Positions 20,182-30,300 of a stretch of DNA of 64,000 bases are shown in pieces. The notes below the pieces were generated by a model, which saw only the letters and a list, made by a program, of their open reading frames with translations, was not told where the DNA came from and did not search any database. The number at the start of each line of letters is the position of its first letter. Positions within the stretch are counted from its first letter, which is position 1. The position numbers and the translations under genes are program-made. This DNA comes from Lunularia cruciata (Eukaryota; Streptophyta; Marchantiopsida; Lunulariales; Lunulariaceae), in the NCBI GenBank assembly GCA_948567375.1, contig OX419762.1, positions 23,638,608 through 23,702,607 on the forward strand, in the 5' to 3' direction.

Positions 20182-20943
20182 GGGGATGGATCCGGAACAG
20201 CGGGCAGTTTTTCTCCAAAAAATGCGGCCGTACCAGCTTAAACACAACATTTTATTTAAGATGGGCAAAGACGAAGTACTTCGGTGATGCTTGGAGTCAT
20301 ACAAAGTAGGAGGAGTGATTGAATCTTTACACTCCAAGGCATCGGGAGGACACTATGCTCTGAAGAATACTATAAAGAAAATTCTTTTGGCAGGGTATTG
20401 GTGGCCTACAATGTACAAAGATGTACATGCTCATATCCAAAGCTGTGATGCGTGTCAAAGAATGGGGAAGCCGATGGCTACTTCTCAATGGCCTTTGAGA
20501 CCAATTTTGCCTTTGTTGCCTTTGAGAAATGGGGGATTGATTTTGTGGGTCCCATTCAACCAGTGACACAAGTCACAAGAAAGCGCTACATTTTGGTTTG
20601 CACTGACTATGCTACCAAGATGGTTGAAGCGGAAGCAACTCGCAGAGATGATTCTGAAATTGTGGCGGAATTTTTCTTTCGAAACATCATCTCCCGATAT
20701 GGGTGTCCTCTGGAATTGGTCAGTGACTGAGGAACACATTTTTTGAACTCTGTAATGGAGGCATTAACCAAGTATTTTCAGATTAAACATCGGAAGACGA
20801 CTCCTTATAACCCAAAAGCAAATGGCTTAACAAAAAAAGCGAATGGGTTACTTTGTAAAATTTTGAATAGGGTGACTGTCAATTATGCCTATGACTGGGA
20901 TACGAAATTACCAGCCGTGTTATGGGCCTATCGGACGACAAAG
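20182..20943 (+). pseudogene. Element B integrase (truncated at its C-terminus)
   Basis: The HHCC zinc domain is readable at about 20340-20460 (YWWPTMYKDVHAH, then CDACQRMG). The core follows with KWGIDFVGPIQPVTQV (first D), LELVSD (second D, before the stop at 20728-20730) and NPKANGLTKKANGLL. In the last of these the catalytic glutamate is changed to lysine or alanine, against EKEN in A. The frame leaves integrase at about 20940 and enters LTR sequence, so the C-terminal part with the GPY module is lost. Confidence 0.85.
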
Positions 20944-20947
20944 AAGA

Positions 20948-21620
20948 AGAGAGATTACAAGAATTACTTCGTAATTAGGAAGAGAAGGTTGAACAGAAGG
21001 AGAAAGAGAAGGAAGCGGTGAAGGCCAAATTTGAAGAAGAATTGGCGATGTACAGAGAGGAATGGCTTGCATATCGGGAACGAGAACGCAAGACAAGATT
21101 GGAGCCATTGAAGGAAATAGTCCTCAGAGTGAATGCGATGTTAAGTACAGAGGCCAGCGTTCAAATTGAAGAGACGAGATTGCACGAGTTGAAATTGTTG
21201 GTGCAGGAGACAAGGCGAAGACAAGCGAAAGACACCAAGATGAACGCTTTGTTGATTAAATTGAGAACTCGTGTGGATAGGAAGATATTAGAGGTAGAAG
21301 ACAATGTTGCAATTAGATGAGACTTAGTGAGAATAGAGTTAGAAAAGCTTCGGCAGGATGTTAAGGCAAAACCCAAAGTAGATAACATAGGGATCCAAAT
21401 GTCTTCGGAGTTGCCCTCAGAGACATTAGGGAAGAGTGGGTCAAACAATGAAGAGTTAGATAAACTACCCACTAGTGCAATTTCAGATCAGGAAAGAGAA
21501 TTGCTGGATCTGGTAGAAGATGTAGGAGATCTGAAACCCAAGGGAAATGTAGTAGGAAGTAAGATTACTTCGGGGTCGGGTTTGAAAGCCAAGGAAGAAG
21601 TAGACATTGGATCGGATTAG
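20948..21620 (+). pseudogene. LTR-encoded ORF, C-terminal part in the B 3' LTR
   Basis: The end of the coiled coil is readable, with VNAMLSTEASVQIEETRLHE and LKLLVQETRRRQAKDTKM, then LIKLRTRVDRKILEVEDNVA and, after one stop (21318), VDNIGIQMSSELPSETLGKS. It closes KEEVDIGSD and a stop at 21620. The block around LHELKLLVQETR is the best conserved part of the protein across all LTRs in the window. Confidence 0.75.
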
Positions 21621-22413
21621 TAACCGATTGGAGATTTGAAGAGTCAGATATGAAGAGGTGCATTGTCATTTCGGATCTGCAGGTTAGAACAGTTGTTGTA
21701 GAAACGGTATAGTTGTTAGAACTGTCAATTGCTTCACTACTTAAGAGTGGCATTCGCAAGAAAATGTTGTTCAGTGCTCATTATTTCTGAGAATAGATAA
21801 AGCAAAGTGCTGTGAAGTAGTGCTTGTCGCTTGAGCTTGATTCTGAGTATCAATTTCACAGTGTGTTTGTGAGTGTTTGGAGAAATTCAAAGTGCAAGTC
21901 AGAGTGTTTGTTGGATGTTGGATTCCACAGCCTTGATCTTCATTCTGTGTGTTTGATCCTGAGTGAAGTGCAATCGAAGCAATGCCTTGACAGATCTGAG
22001 AGGAATTGTAGTGTTGGTAGTATTATGCATTTGTGAGTGCAGTGCGAGGTTGATGTGAAGCAATTTAGATCAAAGAAGTTGTGCCTTCAGTGGAGGGGTG
22101 GAACACAATTCTGAGGCAAAGTTGTTTTGTAGTGAAGTGCCGTTTTCGGGAGAGCCTGAATCATCACAATCAAGATTTTTTGGAAAGATTTGATGGATTT
22201 GTGATTATGGAGTGTTAATTTGTGACAAGACTGCGAGTCAGTGCTTGTTACTCTCTTCTGGGTGTGGTTTCTACCTGAGAGACTAAAGAAGAACTCAAGA
22301 AGAACTGAAATTGTTACTTTGCTTTGTATTTGACCAATTCTGACTCGTATCTGTGCGGGAACGAACTTCACTTACCCGATTACCGCAAAAGTGATATTTG
22401 CCGGGTTGTCACA
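21621..22413 (+). other. LTR tail after the ORF stop
   Basis: This 790-bp tail is present in every LTR of the family. It holds a second TATA-like motif, CACTACTTAAGAGTGGCATT (near 21738), and the short conserved end CCGATTACCGC to GTTGTCACA. A reading frame without ATG (21824-22036) is not credible as a gene. It may contain the true transcript start and polyadenylation region of the element, which is inference. Confidence 0.5.
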
Positions 22414-24151
22414 AGGCAGTAGAGAGAAGTCAGATAATCAAAAACCTGAAGAGAGAAGTAAGTGATCTAGAGGATCTTGTGAAGAAGAGTGACATAGCAA
22501 GGGAGAGACAAGTAGCGGAGTATGAAATCTTGAAGCAGCAATTTGTTGATTCAAGAGTAGAAGTAATCCATGCTATGGCGAGAGTAGCCGTGAAGGATCA
22601 AGAGCTCGATAGAGTGATGGAGAGTGTTGAGGAGAAGAAGCAACTTTGGCAAAGAGAGTTGGTGGCACAATACAAAGAAGAAGATCGATTACGAGAGTTA
22701 CTTCGTAGTTAGGAGGAGAAGGTTGTTCAGAAGGAAAAGGAGAAGGAGACGGTGAAAGCCGAGTTTAAAGAGGAGTTGGCAATGTACAAGGAGGACTGGC
22801 TTGCAGATCAACAGCGAGAGAGAAAAATGAGATTGGAGCCAGTGGAGGAGATAGTCCTCAAGATGAACGCAATGTTGAGTACAGAGGCCAGCGTTCGAAT
22901 TGAAGAGACAAGACTGCACAAGTTGAAGTTGTTAGTGCAAGAGACGAGGCGAAGATAGGGAAATGACACTAATTTGAATGCCTTGTTGATTAAGTTAAGA
23001 ATTTGTGTAGACAAGAAGATATTAGAAGTAGAAGACAACATTTCAATTAGATTAGACTTAGTGAAAATAAAGATAGAAAAGCTTCGGAAGGATGTTAGAG
23101 CAAAACCCGAAGTAGATAACATAGGAGTACAAATGTCTTTGGAATTACCAGTGGAGACATTAGAGAAGAGTGGGTCGGGAGACAAGGAGTTAGATAGATT
23201 ACCCACTAGTGGAATTTCAGATCAAGAAAAAGAATTGCTTGATCTGGTAGAAGAACTAGAAGATATGAAACTCCAGGATAGAGTAGTAAGAAGTAAATTT
23301 ACTTTGGGTTTGGGTTTGAAAGCCAAGGAAGAAGTAGACATCGGATCGGAGTAGTAATAGTTTTGAGATTTGAAGAGGCAGATATGAAGAGGTGCATTGT
23401 CATTTCAGATCTATAGGTTGGTAGAGTTGTTAGGAAGAGGTTTATTAGAAAGATAACTGTCGATTGCTTCACTACTTAAGAGTGGCATTCACAATCAAAT
23501 GTTGTTCAGTGCTTATTATTTTTGAGAATAGATAAAGCAAAGTGCTGTGAAGCAGTGCTCGTTGCTTGAGCTTGATTCTGAGTATCAACGTTGTACTTGT
23601 GTTTGTGAGTGTTTGGAGAAATTTGAAGTGCAAGTCAGTGTGCTTGTTGGATGTTGGATTCCACAGCCGTGATCTTCATTCTGTGTGTTTGATCCTGAGT
23701 GAAGTGCAATCAAAGCAATGCCTTGACAGATCTGAGAGGAATTGTAGTGTTGGTAGTATTCTGCATTTGTGAGTGCAGTGTGAGGTTGATGTGAAGCAAT
23801 TTTGATCAAGGAAGTTGTGCCTTTAGTGGAGGAGTGGAACATAGTTATGAGGCAAAGTCATTTTGCAGTGAAGTGCCGTTTTTGGGAGAGCCTGAATCAT
23901 CACAATCAAGATTGTTTGGAAAGATTTGATGGAGTTGTGATTATGGAGTGTGAATTTGTGACAAGATTGTGAATCAATGCTTGTTACTCTCTTTTCGGTG
24001 TGGTTTCTACCTAAGAGATTAAAGACGCAACCAAGAAGAACTAAATTGCTTTACTTTGCTTTGACCAATTCTGGCTTGTATCTCTGCGGGAACAAACTTT
24101 ACTTACCTGATTACCGCAAAAGTGATATTTGCCGGGTTGTCACATAATTTT

Positions 24152-24169
24152 TGGCACCGCTGCCGGGAA
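24152..24169 (+). other. Element A primer-binding site (tRNA-Asp)
   Basis: TGGCACCGCTGCCGGGAA lies 7 bp after the LTR. It differs from the B site by two G-to-A changes, at a CpG and in GGGG. It is still recognisable as complementary to tRNA-Asp. Confidence 0.8.
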
Positions 24170-24232
24170 TACAAATCTTGGAAGTGGAAGAATACAAAGC
24201 CAAATTCAAAACTGGGTATCAACGCAATATGA

Positions 24233-26128
24233 ATGTCTGCATTGAAAGAACAACAAGAAGAGAGAGCTCAAAGACGAGCACTACAGCGTGAAGAAGACAA
24301 ACGTCTGAACGTTCCATCCATTGTGGATGAAACCAAATGAGAGGCATTGGACTTTCAACTCCTTCACAAAGTGCAAGAAGCTCTGCGAGAACTTGACCAC
24401 AAGAAACGTGAAGACGGTTGACAAGGCTACTTCGCATCTCCCTCTTTGTCCAAGAAGAAGAAAGAATCGAGTGGCCAAACATATGCATTGCGGCCTAGTA
24501 CACCGACTTTGCATAGAGCTGGAAAGGAAGTTGCATCCTTGAAGAACTTTGTTCATGAAAAGACAACACGTACACTTAGTGAAGACGAGTGTCAACATCT
24601 TCTATGCACAATTCCTTGGTTATCCCGAAGGAATTTTGAAGAACCAATCGAAGGTGTTGAGCCTGAATCTTCCATTTGGGTTGAAGTTGACACCCTCATA
24701 GCAAAAATTGTCAAAGAAGAACCCACCTTGAATTTGACAAATTGGAATCCCTGGGCTGACACCACGATGTCAATACCAGCCAATCCTTCAGTTCCGTCAA
24801 GTTCAACACTACCGCAGCCAATCCCAGTGCATCGAATGATGACTTTGTTGCATGTCACCCGACACGCCTATCAGAAGTACAAGAGGACAGAACAAGATGA
24901 AGATCCTGATGAATTCATCAAAGAATTTGAAGTCATCTCCTTTGCTAACAAGGAGCATGACTCGGCGGATTGACTGAGAATTTTCCCAAGTTTGCTCCAA
25001 AAGAAAGCTTGGAGCTGGTACACCCATGTGATCCAGAAGGGGTTCGTACCAGCGGACTGGGCAGACTTGAGAAACAACTTCCTAGAATGATTCTGGGAGG
25101 TTGATTACGACACAAGTGTCTTTGCGGCACTCAACAATTTAGACCGCGGCAAGAAGGAGAAGTTGAGAGACTACTCTGAGCGGTTCATTGCACTATTGAA
25201 CCGAGTTCCCAAGCAATTGAGGGTGGTGGGTTACTCCGATGCCCAAGCCATTACCTGGTTCCTCGGGGGACTGTCACTAGAGATACAAATCCTTGCAAGG
25301 GAGAGGAATGTAACTTACCTTAACAAGGTCCTCAAACATGTTGCTCGTTACGAGGCGGTCCACTCTCACTCTGCCGGTAATCGGAGAAATTGGGAGAAGA
25401 AAGGCGAGAAGCCCAAAAGGAGAGCTTCACGCAGTACATCCACTTCTTTGGATGAATCCTCCACGTCTCCTAGCTCTTCTTTGGAATCCAAAGAAGAATC
25501 AAAGCCAAGATGAGTCAGGAGACGTGGAGGCAAGAAACCAGTGACTCCTCTAGCAAAGAGTGTAAATAAGGCGGATACCAAGCTGGATGCCCTCATCAAG
25601 GAGTTTTCAGATTTCAAGATCCAGATGATTGGGGCCAAAGACCAAAGGAAGGCCCCATCGTTTGGAAGATCTAATATATGGTGCACCATATGTGGCAAAT
25701 CAGGCCACGCCAACACATAATGCAACACTCATAATGCATTCTTGGTGCAACAAATTGATTGGGTTCCGGGATGGAACCAAGACGAGGACGAAGAGGCTGT
25801 GTACCAAACGCAAGAAGTACAGCCTCAAGCAAGCACATCGTATCAAGGTCCGAGGTTTGGACCCAGGGAGTATAACCCCAATGCTCTTCCACGAAGGCCA
25901 CCGATGAGCAACCAAAATTGGCCTCAGAATGTTGCACCCGGAGCTTGTTATAATTGTGGCTTGATGGGACATTGGTCTCCAAACTATCCTGAGCCAAGAA
26001 GGCAAATTGGGTACGTTCTCCTGTGCGGAAACTGTAAACGATCAAGGTATACGGGCAACCAATGTCCTCACCCACCGAACCCAAAGCCGCATGTAAAGTA
26101 TGTATAGACCCCCGCTCAGCGTGCAGCA
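24233..26128 (+). pseudogene. Element A gag (broken by stops only)
   Basis: The frame starts MSALKEQQEERAQRR, has the same order as in B and is in one frame throughout. DEFIKEFEVISFANKEHDSA, KLRDYSERFIALLNRVPKQL and a serine-basic linker lead to three zinc knuckles. The first reads CTICGKSGHANT with its last cysteine region after a stop near 25719. The second reads CYNCGLMGHWSPN with tyrosine in place of the last cysteine, and the third reads CGNCKRSRYTGNQC with its histidine lost. Stops at 24338, 24419, 24972 and 25511 come from CGA, TGG or CAG type codons. Confidence 0.85.
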
Positions 26129-27331
26129 TTGCAGCCAAAGGGGGATATGAATGTAAATTGCATCACTCTTGAGGAAGAAAGACCTCAAGAAGGGAGCCCG
26201 GCCTCAGAAGGAGAATGGCCGGATCTTGAAATTTTGAAAGTTGAGACACGCTCCAGTAAGAAGAAGCGTGATCCCAAAGAATTGAGTATGACCTCATCGT
26301 CTTCCAGAAAGGCAAAGAGACTGCGCCAAGAGGCAAATCTTTCTGCCAAGGAGGAAAAGATCCTTGCAAAAGCCAAAGCTAAAGCCTTGCAGAAAGAACT
26401 AGAGGAGGCACTACTCAGGACTCGGGAACTGAGTTTGGAAGAGAAGACAAAGACGAAGACGAAGTCTCCAGTTTTCCCGGTGGACATCCAATCCGAAGTA
26501 AAGGGTCTGATCCAAGCCAAGGTGGGTCAACCCGAGGAACCTCGAGTTAAGGCCATCAGCAAGCCCGTCACCATTTTGAAGCGTCCCAAAGTCAAGAGGG
26601 AACATGGAGAGACTTTGGACCCAAAGCTAAAGGCAAAGATGGTTAAATTGGGAGAAGTTCCCCAATATGATATTGTAGCAGATCTGGCAGCCACAAATGC
26701 CAATGTTATATTCAAGCAATTGTGGGAAGATAACAAGCTGTACAAGAGACAGCTGAATTTGGCCCTCAAGAAGGTAAGGTCAATGTCAAAGAAGGACCTA
26801 CCTGCTATCTATCATATTGAGCAAGAAGATTTGGGATCTCCCAAGGTAGGCACGGAGATTGCAGGATGCATGATCACATCGATACCCATAGACTCTGGGT
26901 CCAGTGTGAATGTCATGATCGAAGATACTGCGAATCGACTTGGCTATCACATGTTTGAACGAACACCCTGAGTGTTGAAGTTTGCAGACCAAACTAGGAG
27001 ACGGCCTTTGGGCATGCTGTCAAACATTACTACGATCATTGGAGGGGTGCACTTCAAGTTGAACTACATCGTGTTGCGACCAGTGACAAAGATTGGTTAC
27101 CCTCTATTGATCGGCAAACCCTGGTTGTATAGCGCTCAAGTTGTGGTGGATTGGCACCAGCAGAAGTTAAGATTCAAGAACATTTTGTCCGAAGATCAGA
27201 AGCTGGTGACTATGAGTTGGACAAAAGTTCCCTACCTCGGGGAAACAAGTTTGTCGGAAGAGGAGGACAAATCCGAAGACTCATCGTCTTCGTCCTAAGA
27301 CAAATCCAAAGACGAAGTCCAAGTTAATTAT
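26129..27331 (+). pseudogene. Element A protease region
   Basis: The frame is continuous with gag. A charged segment with ISKPVTILKRPKVKREHGE leads to IDSGSSVNVM (DSG at 26891-26899) and GYPLLIGKPWLYSAQVVVDW. Stops are at 26969 and 27297. It would be the polyprotein-processing aspartic protease. Compared with B the catalytic triplet is kept. Confidence 0.85.
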
Positions 27332-28500
27332 TTGGAATGCTACGAGGTGGATGTCAAAGACGAAGATCCATATGACCTCGCCTCGGGTGAACCTAACTTG
27401 GAGGAAGGGGGTTTGATGGCAGCTCACCTCGGGCTAAGCCACGTTGAAGGAGTCATCAACCCCAATGACTGTCAAGATGTTTCATTAACTGAAGGAAAAA
27501 TTTTGAAAATCTGAAAGACAGTCACTGCGGAGGAGTTGGCAGGATACACTGCCCTATTTATAGAATTCCAAGATGTATTTGCCTGGTCAATTGATCAAAT
27601 GCCGAGTATTCCACAAGAATTTGGAGAACACCGGATTGATCTGGTTGGAGGTGCAGTTCCGGTTTGGCAGCGGCAATACCGCTTGAACCCGAAGTACTTG
27701 CTATTGGTGAAAGATGAAATTGATAAGTACTTAGGGGCCAGAATCATCTTCCCTGTCTTAAGCATTGAATGGGTCTCCCCCATTGTCATTGTCCCAAAGA
27801 AGAAAACGGGGAAGATCCAAGTGTGCCAAGACTTCTGGAAGTTGAACGCAGTCACAAGAAAAGATCATCATCCCTTGCCTTTTACCGATACAATTTTAGA
27901 TCAGGTCGCTGGGCATCCTTGTTATAGTTTTCTCAATGGATTTTCAAGGTACAATCAAGTATCCATTTGAGAAGAAGACAAAGATAAAACTACATTCACA
28001 ACCAATTGGGGCACTTTTGCTTACAATCAAATGCCCTTTGGGTTGTGTAATGCTCCTGCTACTTTCCAGCGGATGATGAATTCAATCTTCAAAGATTTCC
28101 TCCGCAAATTTGTCGAAGTTTTTATTGATGACTTTTGTGTGTTTGGGCAAAGAGATGTACATTTAGATTACCTTCGCAAAACGTTTGAAAGGTGTCATTT
28201 TTCCGGCTTGTCATTACACCCGGAGAAATGCTTCTTCACAATGAAGGAGGGAATTCTTCTGGGGCATCGGATGTCAAGTTGAGGTATTGAAGTCGATGTT
28301 GAGAAGGGCAAGATAATTGCAGCTTTGGAATCCCCAAAGATCATCCGGGAGCTGAGAGCCTTCTTAGGACATGTCGGATATTACAGACGCTTTGTGTCAA
28401 ACTACGCAGTGCTTGCTGCACCACTTACAAAGCTTCTGAAGAAATCCAAAGACTATTTGTGGGAAGCAAATCAAGAAGAAGCTTTCTAGGTGTTGAAGAA
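27332..28500 (+). pseudogene. Element A reverse transcriptase (broken by stops only)
   Basis: The blocks run YRLNPKYLLLVKDEIDKYLG, WVSPIVIVPKKKTGKIQVCQ, GHPCYSFLNGFSRYNQ, MPFGLCNAPATFQRMMNSIF, the catalytic FIDD (28121-28132), LHPEKCFFTMKEGILLGHRM and LGHVGYYRRFVSNYAV. In-frame stops at 27512, 27968 and 28280, and at 28488, where B reads CAG, are the only damage. The frame is the same as gag and integrase. Confidence 0.9.
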
Positions 28501-28960
28501 GAAGCTGGTTGAAGCACCAGTTACGAGGGCCCCGAATTGAGACGTCCCTTTCCATGTATATGTGGACACTTCGTCCATGGCTATCGGAGTCGTCTTAAGT
28601 CAGAAGAAGGACTACCCGGTGTATTATGCCAGTCGACAACTTTCAGTTTTTGAAAAGAACTATTTGACAACTGAAAGAGAAGCACTCGGAATGGTGTATG
28701 CCTGCAAGAAATTTTGTCATTATTTGTTGGGGTATGAGTTTGTCTTCTATGTTGACCATTACGCATTACAACATTTGGTCAAGAAGGCAGATTTATCGGG
28801 GCAAATTGCAAGATAGATCTTGTTGCTACAAGAGTTCACGTACATTGTACAAGGAAGGAAGAGAGCTTCGCATTCGAATGCGGACTTCCTTTCCAGGTTA
28901 GAAACTCAAGACCAGGAGTGGGAAATTGACGATCGGTTCCTTGACGAAGATTTGTATCAC
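28501..28960 (+). pseudogene. Element A RNase H
   Basis: VDTSSMAIGVVLSQ has the first aspartate, EREALGMVYACKKFCHYLLG the glutamate and VDHYALQHLVKKADLSGQIA the next aspartate. Stops at 28539 and 28815 replace TGG codons. Compared with B, four codons (DEKK) are missing before KDYPVYYASR. Confidence 0.88.
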
Positions 28961-30289
28961 TTATCAGCAATGCGAAGTACGAGGTTTGCAGCTGAATATC
29001 ATTATCTGCATACTCTCCATTGTCTTGAAGGGATGGAACCGGATCAGCGGGCAGTCTTTCTTAGGAAGATGGGGCCGTACCAACTCAAACACAATACTTT
29101 ATTTAAGATGGGCAAAGATGAAGTACTTCGGCGATGCTTGGAGACATACAAAGTAGGAGGAGTGATTGAATCTTTACACTCCAAAGCATCGGGAGAACAC
29201 TATGCTCTCAAGAATACGGTAAAGAAAATTCTTTCGGTAGGGTATTGGTGGCCTACAATGTACAAAGATGTACATGCTCATATCCGAAGCTGTGATGCTT
29301 GTCAGAGAATGGGGAAGCCGACGGCTACCCCTCAATGGCCTTTGAGACCAATTTTGCCTTTGGCCCCATTTGAGAAATGGGGGATTGATTTTGTGGGTCC
29401 CATTCAACTAGTGACCCAAGTCACAAGAAAGCGATACATTTTGGTTTGCATTGACTATGCTACCAAGATGGTCAAAGCTGAAGCAACTCGCAGAGATGAT
29501 GCTGAAACTATGGCGGAATTCTTCTTTAGAAACATCATCTCCCAATATGGGTGTCCTTTGGAATTGGTCAGTGACCAAGGAACACATTTTTTGAACTCTG
29601 TAATGGAGGCGTTAACCAAATACTTTCGGATTAAACATTGGAAGACGACTCCTTATAACCCAAAAGCAAATGGCTTAACGGAAAAAGAAAATGGGTTACT
29701 TTGCAAAATTTTGAATGAGGTGACTGTCAATTATGCTTATGACTGGGATACAAAATTACCAGCCGCGTTGTGGGCATATTGAACGACAGAGAAGATTACA
29801 ACCAAACAAACTCCATACTTCTTGACATATGGCTTGCATCCCATACCGCCAGTTGAATTTGAAGTTCCGACATATTGGATTCTTTGCAAAGAACAAATGT
29901 CGGCAGAGGACAGTCAGGATCTTCGGATTCATCAACTGATGTGGTTAGAAGAGAAAAGAGACGATGCAATGAAAACCACGAAAGAAGTACAAGCATAGAG
30001 GAAAGTCAGGCACAATAAGAGAATCAAGCCTGTAGATGTACAAGAAGGGGATTTGGTTTTGTTATAAGACAATCGCCGAATATTTTTTCCAGGCAAGTTG
30101 CATTTGAGATGGATGGGTCCCTATCAAGTTCTTCATCTTTACGACAATGGGTTCATGCTGCTCATAGACTTGGAAGGTAATCCTTTTGCCACTCGAGTAA
30201 ACGGAGGGAGAGTTTGGAGATATTGGACCATAGACTCGGAAGTTTCTAAGACACCTGAGGTTTATGTTTGCGGGGACACTCACATTTGA
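28961..30289 (+). pseudogene. Element A integrase, complete length
   Basis: The HHCC zinc domain is HYALKNTVKK to CDACQRMG (about 29200-29310). The core has KWGIDFVGPIQ (D), VSDQGTHFLNSVMEALTKYF (second D) and NGLTEKENGLLCKI (E), so the D,D,E triad is kept. The C-terminal module contains GKLHLRWMGPYQVLHLYDNG (30090-30150), the GPY type. No chromodomain follows, and pol stops at 30287-30289, just before the polypurine tract. Stops occur at 29780, 29996 and 30065. Confidence 0.9.
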
Positions 30290-30300
30290 GGGAGGGGGTA
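30288..30300 (+). other. Element A polypurine tract
   Basis: GAGGGAGGGGGTA directly precedes the 3' LTR start at 30301. It is the usual plus-strand priming site. It overlaps the pol stop codon. Confidence 0.85.

Larger units (their letters stand above)
12851..22413 (+). mobile_element. Element B: sister of A, inserted in the A 5' LTR
   Basis: B is flanked by the perfect 5-bp duplication AGGCA (12846-12850 and 22414-22418). It has a 5' LTR (12851-15285, lacking about 1.3 kb at its 3' half), the primer site 15293-15310, gag-pol (15375-20943) and a 3' LTR that keeps only its last 1.47 kb (20944-22413). One deletion joins the integrase to the LTR-encoded ORF inside the 3' LTR. Integration after A is certain, because B lies within A's LTR. 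Confidence 0.95.
20944..22413 (+). repeat. Element B 3' LTR, 5' part deleted
   Basis: The sequence from GAGATTACAAGAATTACTTC onwards matches the A 3' LTR from about 32618 to its end. About 2.3 kb of LTR and the end of pol are missing. The junction shares a few bases (AGAAGA, GATTACA) with both parents. The LTR ends GTTGTCACA at 22413, then the duplication AGGCA. Confidence 0.92.
11210..23354 (+). pseudogene. LTR-encoded ORF, A 5' LTR copy (broken, split by B)
   Basis: The coding parts are 11210-12850 and 22414-23354. The frame starts MSSNFPLPLRSHLAGD, with MGGGKKN in frame 138 bp later. It runs through the N-terminal domain (for example KHQAVFFHKLFAGEPINWAR near 11800-11860), an acidic linker (12250-12400) and a coiled coil. 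It ends with KEEVDIGSE and a stop at 23354. Stops occur at 11286, 11397 and 12414, with frameshifts near 11550 and 12200. The product is unknown. Element B inserted into the coiled-coil part, between two codons of the EREVLQAEAV segment. Confidence 0.75.
10798..24144 (+). repeat. Element A 5' LTR, split by element B
   Basis: The left part (10798-12850) and right part (22414-24144) join at the 5-bp duplication AGGCA and then follow the 3' LTR of A from end to end. The LTR contains a U3 hairpin at 10911-10934, a TATA box at 11181-11190, the long LTR-encoded ORF (11210 to 23354 across B), a second TATA-like motif near 23472 and an 800-bp tail without a gene. The tail ends GTTGTCACA at 24144, next to the primer site. 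Confidence 0.92.
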
